This document shows, in pieces, positions 24,562 to 33,999 of a stretch of 64,000 bases of DNA. Each line of letters opens with the position of its first letter. Within the stretch, counting starts at the first letter, position 1. Location of the stretch: positions 16,556 through 80,555 of the forward strand of contig CAZQNO010000004.1 in assembly GCA_964594775.1 (NCBI GenBank), given 5' to 3'. Both the position numbers and the translations under genes were made by a program. This DNA comes from CAYFVU01 sp964594775. Its GTDB lineage: Bacteria > Spirochaetota > Spirochaetia > DSM-16054 > Sediminispirochaetaceae. Under the pieces are notes generated by a model. That model saw only the letters and a program-made list of their open reading frames with translations, was not told the origin of the DNA and did not search any database.

Positions 24562-27500
24562 ATGGGTGATACGATGCGACCTATTCCTTTTCGGGAACTG
24601 CTAAGAAGAATTTTCGAAGAGTATCGAAGTTTGAATTCGATCTTTGGTATTCCGCGCATGCATTTTTTTGAAAAACAGAATAGGCGGAGAGTCCGGGTCT
24701 TCGGCGACAGCTGCGAGACTCCCGTCGGTCCCGCGGCGGGTCCTCATACCCAGATGACGCAGAACATCGTGGCAAGCTACCTCTGCGGCGGACGTTTCAT
24801 GGAGTTGAAAACGGTGCAGAAGCTCGATTCCTTAGAGATAGAGAAGCCCTGCATCGATGCACGGGACGAGGGCTACAATACCGAATGGTCCACCGAGTTC
24901 AGTCTCTCACAGGCCTACGAGGAGTATATAAAAGCGTGGATCCTCCTCCATCTTGTAGAGCAACTCTTTGACCGCCGGCTCGATGCGTCCCTCCCTTCAT
25001 TCATCTTCAACATGAGCATCGGCTACGATCTCGACGGCATAAAAACGGAGAAGATGGAGCGTTACATCGAAGATATGATCGATTCCTCGGGAAACGGGTT
25101 TTTCCGCCGCTGTCTCGATGAACTGTCGGGCGTCATCGAGAAGGGTGCATTCCTCCATGATACGGGCCTCGAGGACCGGGTAGAGAAGCTCAAGGGGCTA
25201 AAGACGCGTATCTCACCCCGCATCAGCCCCAGCGTGACCCTTTCGACCATGCACGGTTGTCCTCCCGAGGAGCAGGAGGCGATCTGCAGCTATCTTCTAA
25301 AAGAAAAGAAGATAGACACCTATGTGAAGCTCAATCCGACCCTCCTCGGCTACGATCGGGTGAGAGGTATTCTCGATGGGCTCGGATACGACTACCTCCG
25401 CCTGAGCCGGGATTCATTCTCCCGCGATCTGCAGTACGACGAGGCAGGGGCCATGCTCAAGCGGCTCACCGCCCTGGCCGCAACGGAGGGGCGGGAGTTT
25501 GGGGTAAAGCTGTCGAACACCCTCGGCTCGATCAATGATCAGGGGGTCCTGCCGGGAGATGATATGTACATGTCCGGCCGTGCCCTCTATCCCCTCACCA
25601 TCCGCTTAGCGGCGGTGCTGTCGCAGGACTTCGACGGAAAGCTGCCCATATCCTACTCCGGGGGGGCGAATGGGTGGAACGTGACGAAAATTTTCCGAAC
25701 GGGGATACGGCCGATCACCCTCGCCACCGACATGCTGAAGCCGGGCGGCTATATGCGCATGAAGGAGATGGCCCTCGAACTCGAAACCGCCGAAGGATGG
25801 GACGCACAGGAGATAGAGGCAAAAGCGGTAAGCGATCTCGCCGACGAAGCGATGAAGGCAGGATATACCCACAAGAGTTTTCGCGGATTCGACCGGATAG
25901 AAACGAAAAAGGCTCTTCCGCTCTGGGACTGCTACGTTGCTCCCTGCACCGTGGCTTGTCCCATCGGGCAGGACGTGCCGGAATACATTCGTCTGGTGGG
26001 AGAGGAGCGCTGCGAGGAGGCCCTCGACCTCATCTACGAGAAGAATGCCCTGCCCAACATCACCGGCTATATATGCGACCACCAGTGCATGTACAACTGT
26101 ACCCGTCTCGACTACGAGGGAGCGGTGCAGATCCGCGGTTTGAAACGGGCCGCCGCGGAGCGGGGACGGGAAGGATACTTCGCCGGCTGGACGGCTCCCC
26201 GGAAGAGGGGACCGAAGGCGGCGGTCGTCGGCGCCGGCCCGGCGGGCCTCTCGGCGGCGTACTTTCTTGCCCGGGAGGGGCTCGAGGTAACGGTTTTTGA
26301 AAAACAGCCGAACGCCGGAGGCGTGGTGAGAAACGTCATTCCCCATTTCCGCCTTCCCGTTGAGGCGATCGAACGCGACATAGAGTTTATCGAAAAACAC
26401 GGGGTAAAATTCCGTTTCGGCGTGGAGGGAGGCCTCGGCGTCGAGGGACTGAAGGCCGAAGGCTACGAATACCTTTTTTTCGGCATCGGCGCGGAGAAGG
26501 ATAATCCGCTGCCCCTCGAAAATGCGGGGGCGGAGTCCCGCCTGCGGCGCTCCCTCGATTTTCTCCGCGATTACCGGGGGAACGCCAAGAACCTGGACCT
26601 CGCCGGCCATGTGGCGGTCGTCGGCGGCGGGAACACCGCCATGGACAGCGCCCGGGCGGCCCTGAGTCTCGACGCGGTGCAGCGGGTAACGGTTCTCTAC
26701 CGCAGGTCGAAGGCCCAAATGCCGGCTGATCTGGAGGAGTACGAAAATGCCGTGAAAGACGGGGTGGAGTTTAGATTTCTTCGGAATCCGGAGAGACTCT
26801 CCGCCGGCGGGACTCTTACCGTCCGGGTCATGAAGCTCGGCGAGAAGGACGGCAGCGGTCGGGCTAGACCGGAGAAGACCGAAGAGACGGAGAGTCTTTC
26901 TATCGACTATCTCATCTCGGCCATCGGAGAACGGGTTGATACGGAGGCTTTGAAGGCCTTCGGTATTCCCCTGGGCGAAGACGGCTTTCCCGTGGTAGAT
27001 GAGGAGCGTCTGGAGACGGTGCGGGAGAATGTCTACCTTGGAGGAGACGCGCAGAGCGGACCGGCCACGGTGGTGCGGGCCATAGCCGCGGGGCGGAAGG
27101 CCGCCGACGACATTGCTCGAAAGGCCTTCGGCGAGGCGCGCTGCAGAGATGTGCGTTCCTATTTTGATGAGGAGCGGGTCCGTCAGGAGGTCTTGAGCCG
27201 AAAGGGGGCACTCCTCACCGCGAAAGACGAAGCGGCGGTGGGCAGCGACGTGGTGTCCGCCCAGGCCGAGGCCCGGCGCTGTCTCGAGTGCTCGGCTATT
27301 TGCAATAAATGCGTGGAAGTCTGTCCGAATCGGGCCAACGTGGTTCTGCCCATCGGCATCGGCGGCTCGGCGGGGGCAAAAGAGGATTTTTCCCGGAAGT
27401 ATCAGATCCTCCATATCGATGCCCTCTGTAACGAGTGCGGAAACTGTGCCGCCTTCTGCCCTTGGGAGGGAAAGCCCTACAAGGACAAGTTCACCATCTT

Positions 27501-27729
27501 CAGCACCCGGCAGGATTTCGACGATTCGGTGAACCCCGGTTTTCTTATCGAGAAAGATATCCTGCACTTGAGGATTGAGGGGATCGTTCAACGCTGCGAT
27601 ATCGACGGTGAGGGGGAAATCTCCGGCGCTGCGGCCGACCATGATCCCGCCTCCCTCGATCTTTGCGCCGCCGCGGTGATTCGAAATGTTTTTCAAGAGT
27701 TTCCATATCTGTTAGGAGAGAGAGAGTGA
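24562..27729 (+). CDS. ygfK: YgfK-like iron-sulfur flavoprotein oxidoreductase
   Basis: The 1055-residue protein matches E. coli YgfK (about 1030). Residues 1-440 are a dihydroorotate-dehydrogenase/PreT-like region (MRPIPFRELL; SCETPVGPAAGPHTQM; LSTMHGCPPEEQE). An Fe-S domain with CTVACPIGQDVPEYI (about 460) and CDHQCMYNC follows. A glutamate-synthase-small-subunit-like flavoprotein unit has two Rossmann motifs (VVGAGPAG near 554; VVGGGNTA near 686). Two ferredoxin-type clusters end it (CSAICNKCVEVC near 911-925; CNECGNCAAFC near 955-967). It is thought to shuttle electrons between NAD(P)H, ferredoxin and molybdenum hydroxylases in anaerobic purine degradation. It starts the operon; ssnA follows 1 bp after its stop. 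Confidence 0.93.
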   Translation: MGDTMRPIPFRELLRRIFEEYRSLNSIFGIPRMHFFEKQNRRRVRVFGDSCETPVGPAAGPHTQMTQNIVASYLCGGRFMELKTVQKLDSLEIEKPCIDARDEGYNTEWSTEFSLSQAYEEYIKAWILLHLVEQLFDRRLDASLPSFIFNMSIGYDLDGIKTEKMERYIEDMIDSSGNGFFRRCLDELSGVIEKGAFLHDTGLEDRVEKLKGLKTRISPRISPSVTLSTMHGCPPEEQEAICSYLLKEKKIDTYVKLNPTLLGYDRVRGILDGLGYDYLRLSRDSFSRDLQYDEAGAMLKRLTALAATEGREFGVKLSNTLGSINDQGVLPGDDMYMSGRALYPLTIRLAAVLSQDFDGKLPISYSGGANGWNVTKIFRTGIRPITLATDMLKPGGYMRMKEMALELETAEGWDAQEIEAKAVSDLADEAMKAGYTHKSFRGFDRIETKKALPLWDCYVAPCTVACPIGQDVPEYIRLVGEERCEEALDLIYEKNALPNITGYICDHQCMYNCTRLDYEGAVQIRGLKRAAAERGREGYFAGWTAPRKRGPKAAVVGAGPAGLSAAYFLAREGLEVTVFEKQPNAGGVVRNVIPHFRLPVEAIERDIEFIEKHGVKFRFGVEGGLGVEGLKAEGYEYLFFGIGAEKDNPLPLENAGAESRLRRSLDFLRDYRGNAKNLDLAGHVAVVGGGNTAMDSARAALSLDAVQRVTVLYRRSKAQMPADLEEYENAVKDGVEFRFLRNPERLSAGGTLTVRVMKLGEKDGSGRARPEKTEETESLSIDYLISAIGERVDTEALKAFGIPLGEDGFPVVDEERLETVRENVYLGGDAQSGPATVVRAIAAGRKAADDIARKAFGEARCRDVRSYFDEERVRQEVLSRKGALLTAKDEAAVGSDVVSAQAEARRCLECSAICNKCVEVCPNRANVVLPIGIGGSAGAKEDFSRKYQILHIDALCNECGNCAAFCPWEGKPYKDKFTIFSTRQDFDDSVNPGFLIEKDILHLRIEGIVQRCDIDGEGEISGAAADHDPASLDLCAAAVIRNVFQEFPYLLGERE

Positions 27730-27730
27730 A

Positions 27731-29074
27731 ATGATCGTCATAGAGAATGCTACGGCCCTGCAATTTACCCCCGCCCGGGTATGGGAGGGAGTGGACATTG
27801 TTATCGATGGAGACAAAATAGTCGAAGTCGGCAGGGGAGCATCTGGAAGTGTCCCCGCCGGTAAGAGGGAAAAGCGCATCGACGCTTCGGGACGGATCGT
27901 CTCCCCCGGCTTGGTCTGCAGCCATCATCACTGCTACTCCGGATTCGCCAGGGGAATAGGCGGCGGGGTCGGTCCCGTCCGCGACTTCGTCACCGCCCTG
28001 AGGAACCTCTGGTGGAAGATAGATAGGGGGCTCGACGAGGAGAGCCTCTATTACTCGGCCTTGATAAATTCGATCGAAGCGATAAAGGCCGGCACCACCT
28101 CGCTCATCGACCATCACGCCGGTCCCGCCTTTATCCGCGGTTCCCTCGATACGATAAAGCGGGCCTTCGAGAAGACGGGACTCCGAGGCATTGCCTGTTA
28201 CGAAACCACCGACCGCCACGGTACATCGGATATGAAGGCGGGGGTGAAGGAGAATATCGTCTTCGCCGAAGCGGCGGAGAAGGAGAAGAAGAGCGGCGCC
28301 CCTCATCTCGTGGAGGCGGCCATCGGCGGTCATGCCCCCTTCACCCTACCCGATGAGGGATTGGAGATGCTCGGCGATGCGGTCCGAAGAACGGGCCGGG
28401 GTTTTCACGTTCATGTGGGGGAGGGAGTCCACGATGTCTCAGTTTCTCGTCTCCGGTACAATAAGGAGATCACCGAGCGTTTGGCCGAATTCGGTCTTCT
28501 CAACGAACTCGGACTCTTCGTCCACGGGGTTCATCTATGCGGCGAAGATGCGGGGCGGATCAACGAGGCGGACGCCTTTCTTATTCACAATGTACGGAGC
28601 AACATGAACAACGGGGTCGGTTACAACGGCAGGCTCGGTGAATATAAAAACGTGGCCCTCGGTACCGACGGGATCGGAGCGGACATGTACGAGGAGTTCC
28701 GTTTCGCCTTCTTCAAACACCGGGACGAGCACGGGACCTTGGGGCCGGACGACTACCTCGGCTTCCTCGCAGCCGGCAACGAAATCATCCACCGCTACTT
28801 CGGCGAATCCTTCGGGCGTGTGGAGAAGGGGTACAAGGCGGACCTGGTGATAACCGATTACCTGAGTCCCACCCCTCTGAAGGAGGACAACATCGCCGGA
28901 CACATGGCCTTCGGCATGAGTTCCAGAGATGTTCATACCGTTCTGATAAACGGCAGACTCGTCTACGAGAACCGGGAGTTTCCCTTCGACCTGCAGGAGG
29001 TCTATGCCGAGAGCAGGAAGGCAGCGAAGAAAATGTGGAAACGGGTAGAAACACTGGAAGAAAAAGGATATTAG
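27731..29074 (+). CDS. ssnA: SsnA-type metal-dependent aminohydrolase
   Basis: This 447-residue amidohydrolase is close in length to E. coli SsnA (442). Metal-binding motifs are CSHHHCYSGFARGIGG (about 57-72), LIDHHAG, the HVHVGEG strand (about 222-228), FVHGVHL, and GTDGIGAD for the catalytic Asp (about 312-319). SsnA belongs to the purine/urate cluster in enterobacteria and clostridia, and relatives deaminate purine-like or ring-opened heterocycles. GAGAGAG precedes the ATG in the ygfK end. It lies between ygfK and the xdh subunits, the same gene company as in known clusters. The exact substrate is not settled by sequence. Confidence 0.92.
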   Translation: MIVIENATALQFTPARVWEGVDIVIDGDKIVEVGRGASGSVPAGKREKRIDASGRIVSPGLVCSHHHCYSGFARGIGGGVGPVRDFVTALRNLWWKIDRGLDEESLYYSALINSIEAIKAGTTSLIDHHAGPAFIRGSLDTIKRAFEKTGLRGIACYETTDRHGTSDMKAGVKENIVFAEAAEKEKKSGAPHLVEAAIGGHAPFTLPDEGLEMLGDAVRRTGRGFHVHVGEGVHDVSVSRLRYNKEITERLAEFGLLNELGLFVHGVHLCGEDAGRINEADAFLIHNVRSNMNNGVGYNGRLGEYKNVALGTDGIGADMYEEFRFAFFKHRDEHGTLGPDDYLGFLAAGNEIIHRYFGESFGRVEKGYKADLVITDYLSPTPLKEDNIAGHMAFGMSSRDVHTVLINGRLVYENREFPFDLQEVYAESRKAAKKMWKRVETLEEKGY

Positions 29075-29083
29075 GATAAGAGA

Positions 29084-31228
29084 ATGAATGATCGGATAAG
29101 CACCTCGATCCGAAGGGTCGATGCAAGGGACAAGGCCGGGGGAGCGGCAAAATACATCGCCGACATGGATTTTCCCGGCATGCTTCACGCCAAGTTCGTC
29201 CGCTCCACCGAAACACGGGCAAAGATCCTTCGGGTCGAAGTCCCCGAGCTCCCCGACGGCTACTATTACATCGACGCGAAGGACATACCGGAGCGGGGAA
29301 AGAACCGCATCGAGATGATAAAGGACGACTGGCCGGTATTCTCCGACAGAGAGGTCCGCTTCTACGGGGAGACCATCGGTTTGGTGGCGGGGCCCGAGGT
29401 GGAGAGGGTAATCGCCCTGAGAGACGCGGTGAAGGTGGAGTATGAGCCGATGGAGCCCGCCCTCAACATAGACGAGGCTCTGGCCCTCAAGGGAGGACCG
29501 ATCCACGGCAGCGACAACTGCTATGTCGATTACCGGCTGGAGAAGGGTGATTCCGACGGAGCCTTCGCCCGCGCCGCCAGGGTGGTGGAGGAGGAGTTCC
29601 GCACGGCGTATCAGGAACATATCTACATGGAGCCCCAGGGGCTGGTGGGCAGCTGGGAAGAGGGGAAACTCAGCATCTACTTCTCCGGACAGTGCCCTTT
29701 CTACATCCGTCATGCCGTCTCTGCAGCCCTCGGCACTGAGGAAGATGAGGTGCGGGTCGTGCAGGCGGTAACCGGCGGTGCCTTCGGCGGCAAGGAGCAC
29801 TATCCCGACGTGATATCCACGCCCATCGCCGTCGCGGTCTGCAAGCTCAAGCGGCCGGTCGGGGTGATCTTCGACCGGATCGAAGACATCAGCTATACTC
29901 CCAAGCGCCACCCCAGCGTATCCCGCTTCCGCACGGCCCTCGATGAAAAGGGAAGGATCATCGGCATGGAGGTCGACGCCCTGATCGACGCGGGGGCCTA
30001 TGAAACCTGCTCGATGGTGGTGCTGCAGAGGGATATTTTCTCCATCAACGGAGTCTACGATATTCCCAACGTGAAGATCCGCGGCCGGGCGGTGGCGACA
30101 AATCATCCTCCCTCCGATGCCTACCGGGGTTTCGGCGCCCCGCAGGGAATATTTGCCATTGAGATGCACATGAGCCACCTCGCCCGCGAATTGGGACTCG
30201 GCGAGCTGGAGTTTAAGAAGAACTACCTCATAAAAAAGGGAGGGACCACCGTTACCAACGGGAAGATCCACGAGGAGGTGAAACTTCCCGAGATCATCGA
30301 AAGAATCACGAAAAGTTCAGACTATGAGCGGAAACTGCGGGAATGCCGGCCCGGCTCCTTGCGGGGCATCGGGATCTCTCTTTTCAGCCACGGCAGCGGC
30401 TTTACCGGCAACGGGGAGCAGGCGATCATCAAGGGTGTGGTGAAAATGCGCCGAAGAGGCGACGACGGTGCCGACCTTTTGGTGAGCAACGTGGAGATGG
30501 GGCAGGGGGTGCAGACCACCTTCCGAAAGATCGCGGCGATGGTCCTCGGGCTTCCCGTCGACTCGGTGTACTACGAGAATCCCGACACCGATGCCGTCCC
30601 CGATTCTGGGCCGACCTGCGCCTCCCGATCGATCGCCGTCGTCGGCTATCTCGTGCAGGAGGCGGCGAAGAAGCTCAAGGCCCGCTGGGAGGAGGGACCG
30701 GCCGTGGAGGTCCGGCAGGAGTACCGGCACCCCGATTTTCTCGATTGGGACCAGGAGAGTCTACAGGGAGACGCCTATCCCTCCTACGGATGGGGCGCCA
30801 ACGTTATCGAGGTGGAAGTCGACCCGGCAACCTACGAGGTGAGCACCACCGGCATCTGGAGTGTGTTCGACGTGGGAAGGGCAATCGACGAACGCATAGT
30901 GGAGGGCCAGGCTGAGGGCGGTATTGTACAGGCCCTCGGTTATGCGAACCTGGAGAAGCTGGAGAGCGCCGCCGGCCGCTACCTGCAGCGGACAATGGCG
31001 GACTATACGATTCCCACCAGCATGGACTTTCCCTCGATTCACTTCGACCTGGTCGACAATCCCTACCAGTACGGTCCCTTCGGGGCAAAGGGCGCCGGCG
31101 AACTGGTTTTCGACGGAGCCGCCCCCGCCTTTGCCGACGCGGTGCAGATGGCCGTGGACCGCAACATTCATCGGCTTCCCGTCACGCCGGAGTACATCAT
31201 GGAGGTTTTGGAATATGAAGAAGATTGA
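29084..31228 (+). CDS. Xanthine dehydrogenase-type molybdopterin subunit (XDH-2)
   Basis: The 714-residue protein lacks fused Fe-S and FAD domains, like XdhA/XdhD large subunits. Active-site motifs are intact: GGAFGGKE (231-238; the Glu is the one that binds purine in xanthine dehydrogenases), AYRGFGAPQG, VEMGQGVQTTFRK for pterin contacts, VPDSGPT, and GAKGAGE (about 667-673) with the catalytic glutamate. It should hydroxylate xanthine or, in anaerobes, reduce urate to xanthine. It is followed by its Fe-S subunit (14-bp overlap) and FAD subunit. The neighbours ygfK, ssnA and ygeW support a purine substrate. Confidence 0.92.
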   Translation: MNDRISTSIRRVDARDKAGGAAKYIADMDFPGMLHAKFVRSTETRAKILRVEVPELPDGYYYIDAKDIPERGKNRIEMIKDDWPVFSDREVRFYGETIGLVAGPEVERVIALRDAVKVEYEPMEPALNIDEALALKGGPIHGSDNCYVDYRLEKGDSDGAFARAARVVEEEFRTAYQEHIYMEPQGLVGSWEEGKLSIYFSGQCPFYIRHAVSAALGTEEDEVRVVQAVTGGAFGGKEHYPDVISTPIAVAVCKLKRPVGVIFDRIEDISYTPKRHPSVSRFRTALDEKGRIIGMEVDALIDAGAYETCSMVVLQRDIFSINGVYDIPNVKIRGRAVATNHPPSDAYRGFGAPQGIFAIEMHMSHLARELGLGELEFKKNYLIKKGGTTVTNGKIHEEVKLPEIIERITKSSDYERKLRECRPGSLRGIGISLFSHGSGFTGNGEQAIIKGVVKMRRRGDDGADLLVSNVEMGQGVQTTFRKIAAMVLGLPVDSVYYENPDTDAVPDSGPTCASRSIAVVGYLVQEAAKKLKARWEEGPAVEVRQEYRHPDFLDWDQESLQGDAYPSYGWGANVIEVEVDPATYEVSTTGIWSVFDVGRAIDERIVEGQAEGGIVQALGYANLEKLESAAGRYLQRTMADYTIPTSMDFPSIHFDLVDNPYQYGPFGAKGAGELVFDGAAPAFADAVQMAVDRNIHRLPVTPEYIMEVLEYEED

Positions 31229-31688
31229 ATTCCTCCTCAACGGGAAAAAGACGGTCGTAGAGACCGACGCCATGCGGCGGCTCCTGGACGTGCTGCGAAA
31301 GGACTGCGGCATGACCGGGGTAAAGGAGGGCTGCGGCGAGGGCGAATGTGGTGCCTGCGCCGTTTTTAAAGACGGTCTTTTGGTGAACTCCTGCATGGTT
31401 CCCGTCGGCATGTGCGACGGTTCACAAATCGAGACTCCCGAGGGGCTGCGGGAGACCGAACGGGGAAAGATGATTATCGACTCCTATGCCGAGACGGGGG
31501 CGGTACAGTGCGGTTTCTGCACTCCGGGGATGATGATGGCCGCCGAGGCCCTCCTGCGGGAGAACGCGGAGCCTAACGAGGCTGAGGTCAGGGAGGCCCT
31601 CTCGGGCAATCTCTGCCGCTGCACCGGCTACGACATGATCGTCGAAGGGGTCCTGCGGGCCGCCGAAAGGGGGAGGGGCTTATGGTAG
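31215..31688 (+). CDS. [2Fe-2S] subunit of XDH-2
   Basis: This 157-residue protein begins at ATG 31215 inside the large-subunit 3' end (14-bp overlap). First-cluster motif: CGEGECGACAVFKDGLLVNSC (Cys at roughly 38, 43, 46, 58). Second-cluster motifs: CGFCTPGMM and LCRCTGYD. It links the molybdenum centre to the FAD subunit, whose ATG overlaps its stop by 7 bp. Compared with the XDH-1 homologue at 842-1321, the second-cluster surroundings are canonical. Confidence 0.94.
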   Translation: MKKIEFLLNGKKTVVETDAMRRLLDVLRKDCGMTGVKEGCGEGECGACAVFKDGLLVNSCMVPVGMCDGSQIETPEGLRETERGKMIIDSYAETGAVQCGFCTPGMMMAAEALLRENAEPNEAEVREALSGNLCRCTGYDMIVEGVLRAAERGRGLW

Positions 31689-32581
31689 AGACGTACAGGC
31701 CGACCGATCTTGCCGAAGCGGTGGTGCTTCGGGCCCGTGCGGGGGCCCTGCCCTTTGGCGGGGGAACGGACCTGATGGTGCGCTACCGCTACGAGAGCGG
31801 GGCGGTGCCGGACTTCGGACGGCCGATTCTCTTTCTCGACCGAATCGAGGAACTCGGCTGTGTCGAGCGGTCGGGAGACTTCCTTCGCATCGGCGGGGCC
31901 GGCAGTCTGACACAGGTCCTGCGGCATCCCGATACCCCCGGGCTCCTGCGGCAGGCGGTACGGAGCATCGCCGCCCCCGCTCTGCGGAATAGCGGGACCA
32001 TAGCGGGGAACCTCTGCAACGCTTCTCCTGCAGGCGATTCGGTCCTCGCCCTCTACGCTCTGTCTGCACAGATCGAGCTGGCAGGCTGTGACGGCGGCGG
32101 GCAGGAGAGCATTCGGGAACGCGTCGTGGCGGTGGAGGACTTTATCACCGGTCCCGGCCAAACGGTCCTTCGGGACGACGAGCTGGTTTCGGCGATACTG
32201 GTGCCTCTCGAAGCCTCTGCCGTGTCGTTTTTCCGCAAGGTAGGTACGCGGCGGGCAAACGCCCTTACGAAAGTAGCTATTGCAGGGTGGGCGAGCATAG
32301 AAGAGGGCGGAAGCCTCGGATCACGCGAAGCGGTGGTGGAAGATATCGCCGTGGCTCTTGGCGCCGTCGCCCCGACGGTAGTACGGTCGAGGGAAATAGA
32401 GGGGCGGATTTCGGGCAAGAGCCTGGGCGAGATTGCAGAGCGAAAGGAGGAGCTCATCGATTCCTACGGGCCTTTCGTTCGTCCCATAGACGATCAGCGT
32501 TCTACCGCCCGCTATCGCAGGCGGGTGGCGATGAACCTCCTTTGGTCTTTTTTCGAGGACCATCTGTTGGCGGGCCTGTAG
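31682..32581 (+). CDS. FAD-binding subunit of XDH-2
   Basis: This 299-residue CoxM/XdhB/YgfM-type subunit has both FAD loops: LPFGGGTDLMVRYR (about 22-35) and SGTIAGNLCNASPAGD (about 104-119). A C-terminal CO-dehydrogenase flavoprotein domain follows (FFRKVGTRRANALTKVAIAG). It overlaps the Fe-S gene by 7 bp and ends 11 bp before the aminohydrolase gene, with GGGAGG between. It completes a three-subunit xanthine dehydrogenase in the order large, Fe-S, FAD. Confidence 0.92.
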   Translation: MVETYRPTDLAEAVVLRARAGALPFGGGTDLMVRYRYESGAVPDFGRPILFLDRIEELGCVERSGDFLRIGGAGSLTQVLRHPDTPGLLRQAVRSIAAPALRNSGTIAGNLCNASPAGDSVLALYALSAQIELAGCDGGGQESIRERVVAVEDFITGPGQTVLRDDELVSAILVPLEASAVSFFRKVGTRRANALTKVAIAGWASIEEGGSLGSREAVVEDIAVALGAVAPTVVRSREIEGRISGKSLGEIAERKEELIDSYGPFVRPIDDQRSTARYRRRVAMNLLWSFFEDHLLAGL

Positions 32582-32592
32582 GGAGGAAATAA

Positions 32593-33999
32593 ATGGCGCG
32601 GCTGCTGTTGAAAGACATTTTCCACCTGCAGACCTCCGCGGAGGCGGAAGGCCTGCAGGGCTGCGACCTTCTCATCGATGAAAACCGAATCAAAAAGATA
32701 GCGAAGAACATCGACTTCACTCCGGGACCGGAGGACAGGGTGATCGATGCCTCGCGGCACGTGGTAATTCCCGGTCTCGTAAACACCCACCACCACTTCT
32801 ACCAGACCCTTACCCGCAACATTCCGGAGGTGCAGAACGCAAAGCTCTTCGACTGGCTCGTTTACCTCTACGAACTGTGGAAGTTCTTAGACGAGGAAGC
32901 GGTATACTACTCTTCTCTTTTAGCAATGGCAGAGCTGCTGAAGACCGGCTGCACCACTTCGACCGACCATCACTATCTCTATCCGCGGAATTTTACCGGA
33001 GATCCGATGGCCCTGCAATTCGAAGCGGCGGAGAAGCTCGGTATGCGCTTTTCACCGACCCGCGGCTCCATGTCTCTTTCGAAGAAGGACGGCGGTCTTC
33101 CCCCTGACACCGTGGTGCAGACCGAAAAGGAAATCCTCGAGGACAGCGAACGGGTCATCAAGAAGTACCACGACGGCTCGGATTTCTCTATGCAAAAGAT
33201 CGTGCTCGCCCCCTGCAGCCCCTTTTCGGTGAGCGAGGAGCTGATGAAGCGCACCAGCGAACTGGCCCGCAGACACGGGGTGCGGATCCATACCCATGTG
33301 GCCGAGACCATCGACGAGAACGACTTCTGCATGGAGATCTACGGACGCAGGCCGCTGCGGCTGATGCAGGACACCGGCTTCGTGGGAGAGGACGTCTTCT
33401 ACGCCCACGGAATCCACTTCAACGATGAGGAACTCGACATCCTCGCCGAGACGGGGACCTATATCGCCCACTGTCCCTCCAGCAACATGCGTCTCGGTTC
33501 GGGCATCTGCCGGGTAAAGGAGATGCTTTCTCGGGGCGGAAATGTGGCTCTGGCGGTGGACGGTTCGGCCTCGAACGACGCTTCGGACATGCTGGGGGAA
33601 ATGCGGGCCGCCTTGATGCTGCAGCGGGTGCGCTACGGCGCCGATGCCCTCAGCGCCCGTGAGGTGTACAAGATCGCCGCGGAAAACGGGGCCCGGCTGC
33701 TGGGATACCGCAAGGTGGGGCGGCTGGAGGAGGGCTGGGCGGCGGACCTGGCAGCCTTCGACGTAAGCGGGATCGCCTATGCCGGTTCTCTCTCCGACCC
33801 CCAGGCGGCCCTCCTCTTCTCCGGTTACGATCACGGGGCCGATTACACCGTGGTAAACGGTAAAGTAGTCGTTGAACACGGCCGACTCGTCGGTTTTAAC
33901 GAGGAAGAGCTGGCGGAAAAAGCGAATGCCGTCGCGGCTGCGATGCGAAAAATGGCCGAAAACTACAACGGAGGAATGAATGGACAGAATAGGGATTGA
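32593..33999 (+). CDS. 8-oxoguanine deaminase-like amidohydrolase
   Basis: This 468-residue amidohydrolase has PGLVNTHHHFYQTLTRN (metal HxH, about 61-77), CTTSTDHHY, IHTHVAETIDEND (metal His and catalytic Glu), FYAHGIHF, and VDGSASNDASDML (catalytic Asp). The HFYQTLTRN, ELWKFLDEE and STDHHYLYP elements fit the group that includes 8-oxoguanine deaminase, which makes urate. Atrazine/hydroxyatrazine hydrolases are close relatives. Placement between xdh and ygeW favours a purine. The last 20 bp overlap ygeW. GGGAGGAAATAA precedes the ATG. Confidence 0.88.
   Translation: MARLLLKDIFHLQTSAEAEGLQGCDLLIDENRIKKIAKNIDFTPGPEDRVIDASRHVVIPGLVNTHHHFYQTLTRNIPEVQNAKLFDWLVYLYELWKFLDEEAVYYSSLLAMAELLKTGCTTSTDHHYLYPRNFTGDPMALQFEAAEKLGMRFSPTRGSMSLSKKDGGLPPDTVVQTEKEILEDSERVIKKYHDGSDFSMQKIVLAPCSPFSVSEELMKRTSELARRHGVRIHTHVAETIDENDFCMEIYGRRPLRLMQDTGFVGEDVFYAHGIHFNDEELDILAETGTYIAHCPSSNMRLGSGICRVKEMLSRGGNVALAVDGSASNDASDMLGEMRAALMLQRVRYGADALSAREVYKIAAENGARLLGYRKVGRLEEGWAADLAAFDVSGIAYAGSLSDPQAALLFSGYDHGADYTVVNGKVVVEHGRLVGFNEEELAEKANAVAAAMRKMAENYNGGMNGQNRD

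Noticed and set aside
25606..27696. Long open frame antisense to ygfK (about 696 codons); similar long frames lie antisense to ssnA/xdh (28535-30271) and proA (51854-53131)
   Set aside because: GC-rich codon use in the real gene leaves the opposite strand open. The antisense products show no domains, and the sense genes have complete family motifs.
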